The notes below the pieces were generated by a model that did no database searches, was not told the origin of the DNA, and worked only from the letters and a program-made list of their open reading frames with translations. Shown here piece after piece: positions 44,448 through 53,071 of a stretch of DNA of 64,000 nucleotides (positions within the stretch are counted from its first letter, which is position 1; each line of letters starts with the position of its first letter). The position numbers and the translations under genes are program-made. The stretch lies in contig NZ_VFRA01000001.1 in assembly GCF_006788895.1 (NCBI RefSeq), positions 1,178,001 through 1,242,000 on the forward strand, in the 5' to 3' direction. This DNA comes from Rhodoglobus vestalii. GTDB lineage: Bacteria; Actinomycetota; Actinomycetes; Actinomycetales; Microbacteriaceae.

Positions 44448-45938
44448 TTAATAGTCCGTGATTGTCATCAGTCTTACTCCTCGATCTATAGCGGACATCG
44501 CTGGGTAAATAGGCGAGATCAATGCCGTGTCCGAGCACATCCTTCCTTCGTATTGAAGACCAGAACACGCAGTGCTTGCAGTCCGGATTCCGGATATGAT
44601 CCCAGTCGCATACACGCCGTTGGTATTGGGACTTTGAAAATTGAAGGCTGGCCCGCCGCTGTCTCCTTGGCCGACAGGAATCAGGTTCGCTGAGTTCACT
44701 GTCTCCACCAGAGGTCCGACACTAGACGGTGCCCCTCCCCCGTAGTTCACGTACACGTTAATGTCTGTAATCGTGTTGTAACAGAAGGTCCCGCTATAAG
44801 ATCCGGAAAAGCACCACGCTCCTCCAATAACCGGGACCTGACCGTCGACGACAATCCAGCGAGTTCCGGAATTGTAAGCCCCCAAGAACATTTGCGGGTA
44901 ATAGAAACGGAGGCTATCTGAGACACCCGACTGAACAGGGTCGTTCACCATAAGCGCAACGTCGCGGTACTTCGCAGCATATTGGGAAGACTTGTTACCG
45001 AAAAACTTGTTGCTGACGGTGGTCCAAGTTCCGGGTCCATATGCACCGCAATGGTTGGCAAACATCATTCCCTGAGATTTGATTATGTCAGGTGCAGGTT
45101 CGCCGATCTGAACGCTAAAGCCGCTTGTACAACCACTGCCCCCTCTTTTGATCCGCCCGCCGCTTGCGTACGGTGCCACCTGACTGACCCGATCATCAGT
45201 AGTTTGGACTTCACCCGTCGATACAAAATCAACGGGAAAAGAAGCACTAGCCCCTAAACGGTCGCTAGTGGATTCGCGTGGAGCATCTTTGCGAGCTTCG
45301 CCATTAGAGTTCGCAAGAGCGACTTCAATACCGGTCCCATCATGCAACGCTGTCACGGACGTAACCTCGGGCCAGGTTTTGGCGAGGCTTTCAGCCATCT
45401 CGTGTGCTGCTGCGTTGAGGTCCATTCCGGAGTAGACCATCGGCCGAACTTGGACTGGCAAAGAATCTTTCCGGGAAGTATCTGCCAAGAGCCGGGAGGC
45501 CTTTTCTGGCAACGAGCCATGCCACCAGACAAGCACCTCTCCTGTTTCCTTTACCCACTCGACAGGACCGTAGCCTCTAGTATTTCCGTAGTCTTTCCAG
45601 AGTGCGTTGGCTAGCTCAAATACTTCCGGTGGAGCATCCTCATTAAAGTTTTTCCACTCCGACGGCGACCCTGATCCCTCTACAATCCCGGTCTTCTGGA
45701 ATTCCTGGAGGATTGACTCCATCTTTTCTGGACTAACCTCTGCTTTTAGCGGATCGCTCTCCACCACCTTTGAAGCTCCGTCGTCGTCGACTTCAGATGA
45801 TGCCATTGCGACACTTGGCGTCATCACAGCCAGAAGTACCAGAGTGGCGAGTACCCCGCCTAGGCGAGCTCCCCCTCTCCTTCTTCCTCGAACTATCAGC
45901 CCCGAACTTGCAGTGGCTGAGTGGTCTGACTTTCCCAT
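44448..45938 (-). CDS. Secreted trypsin-like serine protease
   Basis: A 496-residue protein with an N-terminal signal (LATLVLLAVMTPSVAMA), a pro-region of about 200 residues, and an S1-type protease domain. The triad is visible: His in MFANHCGAYG (about 294), Asp in KYRDVALMV (about 326) and Ser in GQGDSGGPAF (about 426). Cys pairs suggest disulfides. The pro-region resembles that of alpha-lytic-type proteases in being large, and could act as foldase or inhibitor. It is likely secreted for nutrition or competition. Confidence 0.85.
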   Translation of the reverse strand: MGKSDHSATASSGLIVRGRRRGGARLGGVLATLVLLAVMTPSVAMASSEVDDDGASKVVESDPLKAEVSPEKMESILQEFQKTGIVEGSGSPSEWKNFNEDAPPEVFELANALWKDYGNTRGYGPVEWVKETGEVLVWWHGSLPEKASRLLADTSRKDSLPVQVRPMVYSGMDLNAAAHEMAESLAKTWPEVTSVTALHDGTGIEVALANSNGEARKDAPRESTSDRLGASASFPVDFVSTGEVQTTDDRVSQVAPYASGGRIKRGGSGCTSGFSVQIGEPAPDIIKSQGMMFANHCGAYGPGTWTTVSNKFFGNKSSQYAAKYRDVALMVNDPVQSGVSDSLRFYYPQMFLGAYNSGTRWIVVDGQVPVIGGAWCFSGSYSGTFCYNTITDINVYVNYGGGAPSSVGPLVETVNSANLIPVGQGDSGGPAFNFQSPNTNGVYATGIISGIRTASTACSGLQYEGRMCSDTALISPIYPAMSAIDRGVRLMTITDY

Positions 45939-46592
45939 GACTCCCCATTCCGTGGTTTTATCACGCTCGTTCGGGTCGAGTAAGTGACGGTTAGTAGTTT
46001 TTTGACAGGGTAGCGTCTGGGGAATGAAAATTCAAGCATTTCTCGTGAATGGTTGGGCTAAGGCGCCCAAAATTCGCTACCGCTTCCTTGTGAGCTGGAA
46101 GGATGCATGTGATGCGAAGGAACGTTAGCCCTGACCGGGTCTGCGATCTCAACAACCAACCCCTCAAGGCTCGGATGCATGAGTCGGCAGTCCTGCGGCG
46201 TCCCATTCCCGTGCCATTGGGATGCCGCGATCCCAGCCCTGCTGGGCCGATTGCTGCACCTCGAAGGCGTCTTTCGCTGCCTCCGTCTGGGCGCTGCCAG
46301 CGACTGGCGCACTCGCCGACTGCACTGGGTGCATAGTCCACACATAACTCTTCTCGTCGCCCCCCAGCTGCTTTCTCGGCCGCCCTCGCGGCTTCCAGCG
46401 AGGAGTTCGCGACGGAAGTGAAAGCCCCTTTTAGCCCACCGTTTGCGCACACTCGACGGCCCGACGGCGGGCGGTGCTCATCATGGAAGCGCCTGCGGGC
46501 AGCGTTCGCCTCTTTGGCCGCGGCCGCGCGGCGTAGGACGGACGCTACCTGTGCAGCGACCGACCGGTGGCCGCAACCGGGGGCGCTACTTG
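45939..46592. other. Intergenic region with a possible decayed gene
   Basis: No intact gene. Minus-strand text such as AAKEANAARRRFHDEHRPPSG, VCANGGLKGAFTSVANSSLE and AARAAEKAAGG looks protein-like and seems to continue in another frame with SYVWTMHPVQSASAPVAG, so this may be a frameshifted remnant. No family is recognised. Confidence 0.3.
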
Positions 46593-47105
46593 CTACTCAA
46601 CGTATGGATCGTACGAAGCAGTTGCCGGCGGACATGCAACCATAGCCGATTCGTAGTCACTCTTTGACGCTTGGTCAAATACTTGAGATTCGAGGAGAGG
46701 AAACTCGTCGCTGTAGTAGCGATCGACAAACACCTGCTTCGAGGGCAAAGCTACGTCGTAGCCAAGATCCGTTAGACACTTCAACGTAACTAGCTCGAGC
46801 TTATAGAGCTCCCCAAGTTGATCCTCGGAGAGCGACGAGATTGTGTCGTAGCCAAGGGAATTTTCACATTCCGCGACGGCTTTCGAAACTGCCTCCCTCT
46901 GACTCGAGGGGCTATCCACGACAAGACCAGTGCCCTGCGTTGACGCTTCAAAGCCATAGTCGGCGAGGCACGTAGTCATCAGGCGCGGGTAGTCCGCCCG
47001 CGAATTGTGTGTCGGTGCGACCGGGTTGGGGGCTGTTGCACAGCTTGACAACAGCGCCGCTGCGGCCAGTGCGATCACAATGGCGGCAGATAAAGGCCTA
47101 CTCAA
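46593..47105 (-). CDS. Lipoprotein of the peptide-export locus
   Basis: A 170-residue protein if translation starts at the TTG at 47105, which overlaps the stop of the small peptide gene as TTGA, the same type of coupling as elsewhere in this locus. The N-terminus is then a compact signal peptide (SAAIVIALAAAALLSSCAT) with lipobox Cys. The mature part has spaced Cys (MTTCLADYGF, ECENSLGY, LKCLTDLGY, ACPPA). Placed directly after a secreted peptide it could be the immunity protein or a processing factor. No family recognised. Confidence 0.58.
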   Translation of the reverse strand: MSRPLSAAIVIALAAAALLSSCATAPNPVAPTHNSRADYPRLMTTCLADYGFEASTQGTGLVVDSPSSQREAVSKAVAECENSLGYDTISSLSEDQLGELYKLELVTLKCLTDLGYDVALPSKQVFVDRYYSDEFPLLESQVFDQASKSDYESAMVACPPATASYDPYVE

Positions 47106-47419
47106 AAGCAAGTCGTCCCGTAGCTGTACACGATCGGGGCGTAGATCAGCCAACCACTGGTGCGGAGCGATGTGTACGAGTTGAATTTGCCCCTCTGATA
47201 AGCGGGCTGAATTGTCGTTTTGTCCGTGTTGTTGGCGTAGTAGCGGTGATACCCGCTGCCGACCTGATCGGAATAACCGGATACTGATTTAGGTACGTTA
47301 CAAGTCCGCGTCCCTGACCCCCCAGCCGCCATAGCCGGTCCTGTGCCCAAAAGCACGATCGCGATTGTGAGGGCAGCAGTAGCGGCACCCATTTTCGTCA
47401 TCTTGCGAGTTGCGGTCAT
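47102..47419 (-). CDS. Small secreted two-cysteine peptide, bacteriocin candidate
   Basis: A 105-residue precursor; the ATG at 47419 has a good ribosome site (aggag, eight bases before). The signal peptide (AALTIAIVLLGTGPAMA) predicts a mature peptide of about 74 residues, Gly/Ser/Tyr/Thr-rich, with two Cys, one near the start (GTRTCNVP) and one two residues from the end (YGTTCF). Size, export signal and the linked FtsX-type ABC transporter resemble the lactococcin 972 type of locus, but family hallmarks are weak. It has its own promoter and is followed by a coupled lipoprotein. Confidence 0.6.
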   Translation of the reverse strand: MTATRKMTKMGAATAALTIAIVLLGTGPAMAAGGSGTRTCNVPKSVSGYSDQVGSGYHRYYANNTDKTTIQPAYQRGKFNSYTSLRTSGWLIYAPIVYSYGTTCF

Positions 47420-47457
47420 CGTATTACTCCTAGCTAAGATTACGTTCGTTTGCGCTG

Positions 47458-47486
47458 ATCCTGACGTATCCACAAGTTCTTGTCAA
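47458..47486 (-). promoter_or_regulatory. Promoter of the secreted peptide gene
   Basis: On the minus strand, TTGACA (47486-47481), a 17-base spacer and CAGGAT (47463-47458). The -35 is perfect and the -10 is weak. It lies between the permease gene and the peptide, so the peptide and lipoprotein can be expressed apart from the transporter. Confidence 0.5.
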
Positions 47487-47516
47487 TAGCGGACACGCAG
47501 TGGCCGAAGATCTCAT

Positions 47517-48611
47517 TCAGGGCACGCGTAATTCATTGATGGGTTCTCTTCGAGCCGCGAGCCCGGCGGGAATGAGGGAACTTACGACGCCAATTGCCGT
47601 TGCAAGGATGCCTATTGCCAGGGTGAATGCCCACCCGGGCAGCGGATCTCGCATAATGATTAGTGCTACAGTCGCGCCGCTCAAACCGACAATTGATCCG
47701 ACCAGGGCTAACAATGTCGATTGAAGCGTGACTAGGGCGACGATCAATTTTTGTGAGGCGCCGAGCGCGCGGCGCCGACCGAAGTCTTTACGCCGCAAGG
47801 CGACCATGCCGTAAACGACGATGGCCAAGAGAAGCCCCGTCAATCCGAGCACACCCAGGACGAGTCCGCGTCCTGAGGTTGCTAAATCTCCTTGGATCGA
47901 CGATCGGAGTCGAGCTAGCGATTCGCTCGAGCTGATCGCAATCTTTGTGATGTCATCCGGTGCTAGGACTGATTGGACCGCGACCGACACGGCGCCAACA
48001 AGGGATGGATCGTCTACGACGATCACGAGCACTGCAATTTCACCTATCGCGCTGGGTGCCCTTGGATGGAAAACCGCGGGTTCTAGAAAGTTCAAGTAAT
48101 CGGGCAGTTCGAGGCGGCCGACGATGCTTCGTGACGGTTCTCCAGAGACACTGTTTATTCCTCCCGTGGGCGCTTGAAACCCAAGCTCGCTAAGTGCCTT
48201 GTCGGAGGCCCACACGCTGTCTTCAACTGGAGTCGACTGGAGATCAAATATAGATGGATCCTCAGTCCAAATATCGCGAACTGGAACACGAGTTCCGCCT
48301 GAGAATGCAGCATTCTCAACGTCGCTGGCGGGGCCAAATGCACCCGTCCACTCAATGCCTGCAATGTTTCGAATCCGAGCGATTACCGTGCTGTCAACGC
48401 CAGCACCCGATTCCGCCCTTACGACAATGGATCGGGTGCCCGCGGCATCCAGGGTCGCGATCACGGACTGCTGCGCCGCGACTGTGCGACCGGTGGTCAA
48501 CATCACCCCAACACACATCCCGGCCACCATGATGAACACTGCGAGTGAGGTAATCGGTGCGCTTCTGGCACTGGCGATCGCCTCCCGCAGGATCAACCAT
48601 GACCTGTTCAT
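47517..48611 (-). CDS. FtsX/MacB-like ABC transporter permease
   Basis: A 364-residue permease from the ATG at 48611, which overlaps the ATPase stop (ATGA). One N-terminal span (ITSLAVFIMVAGMCVGVML), a large outside domain of about 200 residues, then three C-terminal spans (LVLGVLGLTGLLLAIVVYGM and others) with ALGASQKLIVALVTLQS: the MacB/FtsX fold. Such permeases do not carry solutes through the membrane directly but drive outside partners. With the adaptor and ATPase it forms a complete type VII ABC system. Confidence 0.85.
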   Translation of the reverse strand: MNRSWLILREAIASARSAPITSLAVFIMVAGMCVGVMLTTGRTVAAQQSVIATLDAAGTRSIVVRAESGAGVDSTVIARIRNIAGIEWTGAFGPASDVENAAFSGGTRVPVRDIWTEDPSIFDLQSTPVEDSVWASDKALSELGFQAPTGGINSVSGEPSRSIVGRLELPDYLNFLEPAVFHPRAPSAIGEIAVLVIVVDDPSLVGAVSVAVQSVLAPDDITKIAISSSESLARLRSSIQGDLATSGRGLVLGVLGLTGLLLAIVVYGMVALRRKDFGRRRALGASQKLIVALVTLQSTLLALVGSIVGLSGATVALIIMRDPLPGWAFTLAIGILATAIGVVSSLIPAGLAARREPINELRVP

Positions 48612-49246
48612 AGATGGATCGTCCGATCGCACTTAGCAACGACCGAGGGGTCGTGAGTGACGACAATGACGGTCCGTCCTGATGAAGCATGCTCACGGAA
48701 TGCGTCTAGGACTACGGCCGCTGATGCCGGGTCAAGGTTGCCGGTCGGTTCGTCCGCAAGGACAATCTCGGGTTTGTGTAGCAAGGCGCGGCATAGGGCT
48801 ATCCGCTGAGCTTGCCCGCCGGACACTTGGCCCGGCCGCGCTGCAGCGCGCAGCCCTACCCCGAAGCGCTCCAAGAGCGCCAGCGCATCAGGCACCTTCG
48901 AGGAGGCTGATTCCCCGCGGTATAGGGTAGTTTCGATCACATTGTCGAGCACGGTTCTTGTCGTGTCAAGCGCAGCGTCTTGAAACACGAACCCGAAGCG
49001 CTCCGCTCTAAACCGCGCCCGTTGCGCGTCTTTGAGCCGCGACGTCGGACTGCCGCCGATGTGGATCTCCCCGCGGGTTGGGCTAAGCATTAGACCTAGC
49101 AAGTAGAGCAATGTCGATTTGCCGCAGCCAGATGGTCCGGTGATGGCTACCAATTCGCCGCAATCGATTCGCTGATCCCAACCTTCGATCAGTGGTGTGG
49201 CTCCGTAGCCGAATGTAAGGTCGCTTGTGCTGATCGCAACGGTCAT
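48608..49246 (-). CDS. ABC transporter ATPase (MacB/LolD type)
   Basis: A 212-residue ATPase with Walker A (GPSGCGKST), signature (VSGGQAQRIALCRAL), Walker B (IVLADEPTGNLDP) and the switch His (IVVTHDPSVV). The PTGNLD form is typical of the MacB/LolD group that partners FtsX-type permeases. Overlaps adaptor and permease genes by ATGA, so the three are made together. Confidence 0.93.
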   Translation of the reverse strand: MTVAISTSDLTFGYGATPLIEGWDQRIDCGELVAITGPSGCGKSTLLYLLGLMLSPTRGEIHIGGSPTSRLKDAQRARFRAERFGFVFQDAALDTTRTVLDNVIETTLYRGESASSKVPDALALLERFGVGLRAAARPGQVSGGQAQRIALCRALLHKPEIVLADEPTGNLDPASAAVVLDAFREHASSGRTVIVVTHDPSVVAKCDRTIHL

Positions 49247-50310
49247 TCTGAGGCCGGCACCTGCACGAAGAGGCCTACGTCGATTCCGTCAACAACGCTC
49301 ATCCCACGGGAGCTCGCGACCACTGACACAACGTGTTCGGCCCCATCACGATCTACGACCACGACTTCACCGTCGGCTTTCACTAGGAAAGCCGCCGACG
49401 GGATCACGACTCCCACTTCGGGCTCCTGTGTGATGACCCGCGATTCCAGAAGCGTCGGGTCACCAACTGGAATGGCCCCGCACTCCAAGTCGCAAATAGA
49501 CGCGTCCGACGTCGACATCAGGATCAACAAGAGCTGTCCATTCTCGTCAATGAGCCGATTCGCCACCTTCGCCTCCCAAGAGGACCCATCGGGGGCGCTA
49601 ATCTCGACGCGATCTCCATCAGAAATTAGCCCAGATTGTCCATCCCCGATCGGAATCGTAAAATTGGGTACGGAACCAAGCCCGGACATCACAATCTCCC
49701 CACCCACCAGCGAGGCCCCCCGAACTAGCTCATCTGAAACAGCAACTCGCGTGGGGAGGGAACTGATGAAGATGATGTCCGATCTGCGGACGGAACCGTC
49801 GACCTCGACACCCTGTGAGAGCTGCCAAGCTTCCACTGCCCGTTCTGTGCCAGCGTAAAACTCGCCGTCGGCAGGGCCAGTGTAAGTTCCGGCTGCAATT
49901 AGTAGCTCCTGTAGCTGCATCACGTCTGGACCAGTGAGGCCACGCGACAAGTCCCGGAAAGCGGGAATGTCACCGCGAGCAGCAAATACCGGGCGAAGGT
50001 CGACCGAATAGACCCTCTGCCCCAGTACGACTTCGTCACCATTAGCCACGTCCACTGTAGTAACGGTTCCGGCCGCAAGGTTCGTTCCATTGGGCTCGGG
50101 ATGCCATTCGGCGGCGGCATTCAGAGTGAGACTCGAGCCCACTTCGCCATACTCTGCGGCGACGAAGGTGAAAGGCACCTCGCTGAGAACTTCGCTTGGC
50201 GGCGCCAATACAGTCGCAGAAGCCCATGCCACGCCCGAAGCAGCGACCATCACGGCTCCTACAAATATGACCCGACCCGTCCAGCGTCTCCGTCGATGTC
50301 TTTCATCCAT
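49243..50310 (-). CDS. Periplasmic adaptor with peptidoglycan-binding domain
   Basis: A 355-residue protein from the ATG at 50310 (the frame extends to 50445). After one span (GRVIFVGAVMVAASGVAWA) comes a lipoyl-like part, then a PG_binding_1 domain (GLTGPDVMQLQELLIAAGTY, FYAGTERAVEAWQ) and a barrel-like C-terminus as in HlyD/MacA adaptors. It probably links the transporter to the cell wall. In actinobacteria this adaptor, ATPase and FtsX-permease set accompanies secreted peptides. Confidence 0.8.
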   Translation of the reverse strand: MDERHRRRRWTGRVIFVGAVMVAASGVAWASATVLAPPSEVLSEVPFTFVAAEYGEVGSSLTLNAAAEWHPEPNGTNLAAGTVTTVDVANGDEVVLGQRVYSVDLRPVFAARGDIPAFRDLSRGLTGPDVMQLQELLIAAGTYTGPADGEFYAGTERAVEAWQLSQGVEVDGSVRRSDIIFISSLPTRVAVSDELVRGASLVGGEIVMSGLGSVPNFTIPIGDGQSGLISDGDRVEISAPDGSSWEAKVANRLIDENGQLLLILMSTSDASICDLECGAIPVGDPTLLESRVITQEPEVGVVIPSAAFLVKADGEVVVVDRDGAEHVVSVVASSRGMSVVDGIDVGLFVQVPASE

Positions 50311-50511
50311 TAGGCGAGAATACCGACTATCGACTGCTTGTAGGCGAAGATTTGTCGACGTTGAGGCGGCATACGGTTTTTGCGAGCCGCTGGCTGTGGT
50401 CGAATTGATCACCTGCGGCCCAAGATGAGGCAAACTAGGGCTCACCCAAGGTCAAGTGTCTTACGCTACGGCTGCACCGCTGGTTCCACAATCACAATCA
50501 GAGTATGTGGG

Positions 50512-50766
50512 ATGTCCACTCTAGAATTCCTTAGCATCCAGAAGAATATCCGGGTTGCTATTCCCGTCGCCGCACCGGATGATCGAAACCCGGTCACACT
50601 CCCCCGCGAGTTTTGGGACGAGTGGGCACCACCGGACGCTGTCGGCGATCAAACATTGGTCGATGCTGCTGTTGCAGCTGCTATCCCTCTCGCGAGCTCC
50701 TTAGCGTTCCACCAGGTTGCACCGCTTAGCGGCAACGGGCCTGAATTTATTGTGGCGAGCTCCTAA
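50512..50766 (+). CDS. Hypothetical protein, 84 residues
   Basis: ATG at 50512, divergent from the transporter operon. It reads STLEFLSIQKNIRVAIPVAA, then PREFWDEWAPPDAVG and a C-terminal Ala-rich helix. Soluble; no family recognised. Probably an operon with the next gene, whose possible first codon follows directly after the TAA. Confidence 0.5.
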   Translation: MSTLEFLSIQKNIRVAIPVAAPDDRNPVTLPREFWDEWAPPDAVGDQTLVDAAVAAAIPLASSLAFHQVAPLSGNGPEFIVASS

Positions 50767-50799
50767 CTGGAGGTCGGTGGCCACCTTTATGGCGATACC

Positions 50800-51108
50800 G
50801 TGGGTAGCAACAGAAGGTACGCACACCATGTTGATGCGCGAATGGATGACGGCATCCTTGCCCGCATTATGGAATCAAGCGCTCCCGAGTCCCTCAGGGA
50901 CGACGAGCTGGAACTGAACCGCTTCGATCTGACCAAGACACGCAACCCGAGACCTGTTCGGGCGTGGGTTCGCTATGCCGACGGATCGCTGCGCGTCGAC
51001 GCAATGGCGATCGCCTGGACTGAACGAGCTGTCGCTATTGAATGGGATGTTGTTGGCGGCAAATCGCACCACGCTTGGGTGTGGGGTTCGGCTGTTGAAT
51101 CGCGCTGA
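50800..51108 (+). CDS. Hypothetical protein, about 102 residues
   Basis: GTG start at 50800; plausible protein sequence (LEVGGHLYGDT) continues upstream to 50767, right after the previous stop, so a rare start there is possible. The body (NPRPVRAWVRYADGSLRVDA, MAIAWTERAVAIEWDV, HHAWVWGSAVESR) is beta-rich and Trp-rich. No family recognised. Confidence 0.5.
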   Translation: MGSNRRYAHHVDARMDDGILARIMESSAPESLRDDELELNRFDLTKTRNPRPVRAWVRYADGSLRVDAMAIAWTERAVAIEWDVVGGKSHHAWVWGSAVESR

Positions 51109-51193
51109 CACCCCATTTGCACTGTCTTCGCGATGGTGTCAAGCGAGCGATGAAACAACATTTAGGTGCCACCAAGCGGCAGCAGCGCGATTG

Positions 51194-51655
51194 TCATGAC
51201 ATCGCTTCGGTCGACACCTGACCGCGCTCGGCGTCGAAGATGAGCCACGTCGTTTCGTTCCAATGGTTGCGGCAGGTGATGCCTTTGGGAGATTCAGTGA
51301 GCGAGTGCGAGATTGCGTTTGGGTGATACTCAGTGATCCATGAGCTGGCCAGCTCGCCGGCGGTGGCGCGATCCTCTTCCGTGCCAGTCTCGGTTGCGTG
51401 CACGTGTGCGGCCCAGACCTCGCGCCCAGCTGCGCTTGCTCGCTGCTGTCGGCGGTGGTCCTCGATCAGCGCAGGGAGGCACCCGCACGCGTCGGTGGCG
51501 TCGTGGTGATGCCCGATGCAGCGATCATCGGTGCATCCGCACACGTCGCCGCGCCAATCTGTCGCACCTGAGTAGCCGTGCAGTCGAGCCCATTGGCTCG
51601 ATGTGAATCCGGCATTTCGGAGCGTGGCGCGTGCCTCGCTGGTGAGCTGTGTCAT
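51194..51655 (-). CDS. Hypothetical plasmid-type protein
   Basis: A 153-residue protein from the ATG at 51655, with a strong ribosome site (ggagagga). Cys/His-rich middle (DVCGCTDDRCIGHHHDATDA) could bind a metal; the rest is helical (LIEDHRRQQRASAAGREVWA). Family not recognised. It lies downstream of the toxin-antitoxin pair in what looks like plasmid-derived DNA. Confidence 0.55.
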   Translation of the reverse strand: MTQLTSEARATLRNAGFTSSQWARLHGYSGATDWRGDVCGCTDDRCIGHHHDATDACGCLPALIEDHRRQQRASAAGREVWAAHVHATETGTEEDRATAGELASSWITEYHPNAISHSLTESPKGITCRNHWNETTWLIFDAERGQVSTEAMS

Positions 51656-51701
51656 GGGGTGTCCTCTCCGTAAGCGTTTGAGCGTTGTTAGATGATCTGC
51701 G

Positions 51702-52040
51702 TCAAGAAACTTGCCGCATTTCGACGTAGGCTGCCACGGCTTCGCGCACGATGTCTGACTCTGCGCGCTGTTCCCGCTCTGCAAGAGCGGCCACGCGCTC
51801 TTTGAGGGATTGGGGCACTCGTGCGCGCACGACGGGCGACTGCCCGCCCTTCGCGCCCACGCGCGGCCGGCCAACGGCAATGTTGGCGGCTTCTTGCACT
51901 GTGCTCGCGCCAGTCGCTTCCATCACAAGGCGCTGGATCTCGTCGTGTGCTGCGGCGTCACCGCGACGCACGGTTCCTGGCTTCACTACTAGCTCGCCAC
52001 GCTCGGCGCGGGCAGCTAGTTCTTCGTATTTGGTACTCAT
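51702..52040 (-). CDS. Ribbon-helix-helix antitoxin
   Basis: A 112-residue protein with a C-terminal RHH motif (VVRARVPQSLKERVAALAER, then AESDIVREAVAAYVEM). The N-terminal half is polar. It follows the toxin-like gene with a two-base gap, the usual pairing for BrnT/BrnA-like modules in which the toxin comes first. It should bind the perfect inverted repeat upstream of the pair. Confidence 0.75.
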   Translation of the reverse strand: MSTKYEELAARAERGELVVKPGTVRRGDAAAHDEIQRLVMEATGASTVQEAANIAVGRPRVGAKGGQSPVVRARVPQSLKERVAALAEREQRAESDIVREAVAAYVEMRQVS

Positions 52041-52042
52041 CT

Positions 52043-52306
52043 TTATTCTCCTTCGTGCAGTAGGTGGCGGAACAGGTCGGTCAGGGGCATGGCGTGAAAG
52101 ATAACGATGGTGCGCGGCACTCTGTGGGCGGCGATCACTTCAATGTATCGATCAGTCTGTGCATGTGGGTGCCCGATATAGACGATGGTTGTCTCGCCTT
52201 GCTCCCCCTCGATCTCCGCTGAGCCCTCGTAGTTCATCAGCGCGTAGAGCGCATCTTCTCGTGATACTCCGTGCTTCTCAGCGCTTCGTGTCCACTCAAC
52301 TCCCAT
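52043..52306 (-). CDS. BrnT-like toxin
   Basis: An 87-residue protein from the ATG at 52306. It begins GVEWTRSAEKHGVSREDALY and ends YIEVIAAHRVPRTIVIFHAM, PLTDLFRHLL. The KHGVS..DA start resembles the small RelE-fold BrnT toxins, though the core is not close enough for certainty. Gene order (toxin, then RHH antitoxin) and a perfect operator upstream support a toxin-antitoxin module. Confidence 0.65.
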   Translation of the reverse strand: MGVEWTRSAEKHGVSREDALYALMNYEGSAEIEGEQGETTIVYIGHPHAQTDRYIEVIAAHRVPRTIVIFHAMPLTDLFRHLLHEGE

Positions 52307-52310
52307 GCCT

Positions 52311-52340
52311 ATATTGTAGCACGAAATGCGGCTACAATAT
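52311..52340. promoter_or_regulatory. Toxin-antitoxin operator, perfect 10-bp inverted repeat
   Basis: ATATTGTAGC, ten bases, then the exact complement GCTACAATAT. It starts four bases before the toxin ATG on the minus strand, and each arm contains a -10-like TACAAT/ATTGTA. Binding by the RHH antitoxin here would block the promoter. Confidence 0.65.
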
Positions 52341-52428
52341 AGGGTCATGTTGTATACGACCACGGCAGCGCTGATAAGTGGAGGGTGCGCGTGGCGCTCC
52401 CCCCACTGTCGGCCGCCTGCGACTTGTT

Positions 52429-52584
52429 TCAATTGCCGGTCATCATTCGGAAGACTTCGATCGCTGCGGCGTGAAGGTCACCACGGTGCGCGTGGATCTC
52501 TTTCTCGAACGTGTCGATTGCGTTCTGTAGATTTGCTTTCTCAGCGCTGATCGGTTCGGGGCCGAAGTTTTCTTGATTGTCCAT
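52429..52584 (-). CDS. Small hypothetical protein, 51 residues
   Basis: ATG at 52584 preceded by an AG-rich site (cagaaagaaa). The peptide (DNQENFGPEPISAEKANLQN, TFEKEIHAHRGDLHAAAIEV, ending RMMTGN) is an amphipathic helix and acidic. No family recognised; it fits between the toxin-antitoxin pair and the next small gene without overlap. Confidence 0.45.
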   Translation of the reverse strand: MDNQENFGPEPISAEKANLQNAIDTFEKEIHAHRGDLHAAAIEVFRMMTGN

Positions 52585-52649
52585 GGGGTTTCTTTCTGAG
52601 GTTGAGGCAGGCGAGGGTTCCGGTGCCTAATCCGAAATAGGCAGCGTCA

Positions 52650-52793
52650 CTACTGGCAGCTGTCGCGCTGTGTTTCGTCTGCTGGATTTACCGGCACGAT
52701 GTATTCATCTGCTGCGGCGATGGTGTGACCCGGTGTGGCGGTTCCGTCTAGCTCAACGTGGCGAGTCTGGACGATGATTGCGATGTTTTTCAT
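52650..52793 (-). CDS. Small hypothetical protein behind structured leader
   Basis: A 47-residue protein from the ATG at 52793, right after a purine-rich site (ggaagagaaaaagaac). It reads KNIAIIVQTRHVELDGTATP, GHTIAAADEYIVPVNPADET. No family recognised. Its upstream 280 bases duplicate those upstream of the DUF3560 gene, including the ribosome site, which makes a real gene likely. Confidence 0.5.
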   Translation of the reverse strand: MKNIAIIVQTRHVELDGTATPGHTIAAADEYIVPVNPADETQRDSCQ

Positions 52794-53071
52794 GTTCTTT
52801 TTCTCTTCCATATTTTTTTGCCAAAGCGGCACTTAGTGCCGATGGAAGGCGAAGCGCAACACAACCCGTAGGGCGCGGGGCGAAGAATTTTGGTGCGAAA
52901 TAAGGGAGCGCAGCGACCGCGTACCAAAACTCTTCGGAGGAGCTGACGGCAGACTGCCGTTTGTGTGGAGTAAAGCCGACCGTACAATCGCTCACAGAGC
53001 GCTTTGGCAAAAATGTGAGCGCCAGCTCACCAGACAGACTGCGGCGTTACGCCGTCAATGTAGTCTTGCCG
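52794..53071 (-). ncRNA. Multi-hairpin leader repeat, copy 1
   Basis: A near copy of 54194-54471. It contains a perfect 14-bp inverted repeat (TTTTTGCCAAAGCG at 52815-52828 with CGCTTTGGCAAAAA at 53000-53013) enclosing GGCAC-TTA-GTGCC (52828-52840), a 13-base near-perfect stem (52881-52893 with 52924-52936) and ACGGCA-GAC-TGCCGT (52946-52960); outside are GTGAGC-GCCA-GCTCAC (53015-53030) and CGGCG-TTA-CGCCG (53042-53054). Three hairpins differ between copies only in their loops. It lies directly before the ATG of the gene at 52650. Confidence 0.55.

Noticed and set aside
45991..46452. An intact 153-codon minus-strand gene
   Set aside because: Protein-like text seems to switch frames, and there is no ribosome site or known motif; kept only as a possible remnant.
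47102..47419. Firm naming of the small peptide as lactococcin 972
   Set aside because: Size and context fit, but the sequence lacks clear family residues, so only a bacteriocin candidate is claimed.
52815..53013. The 14-bp inverted repeat as the ends of a simple MITE
   Set aside because: Homology between the copies extends past the inverted repeat on both sides up to the gene starts, and no target duplication is visible.
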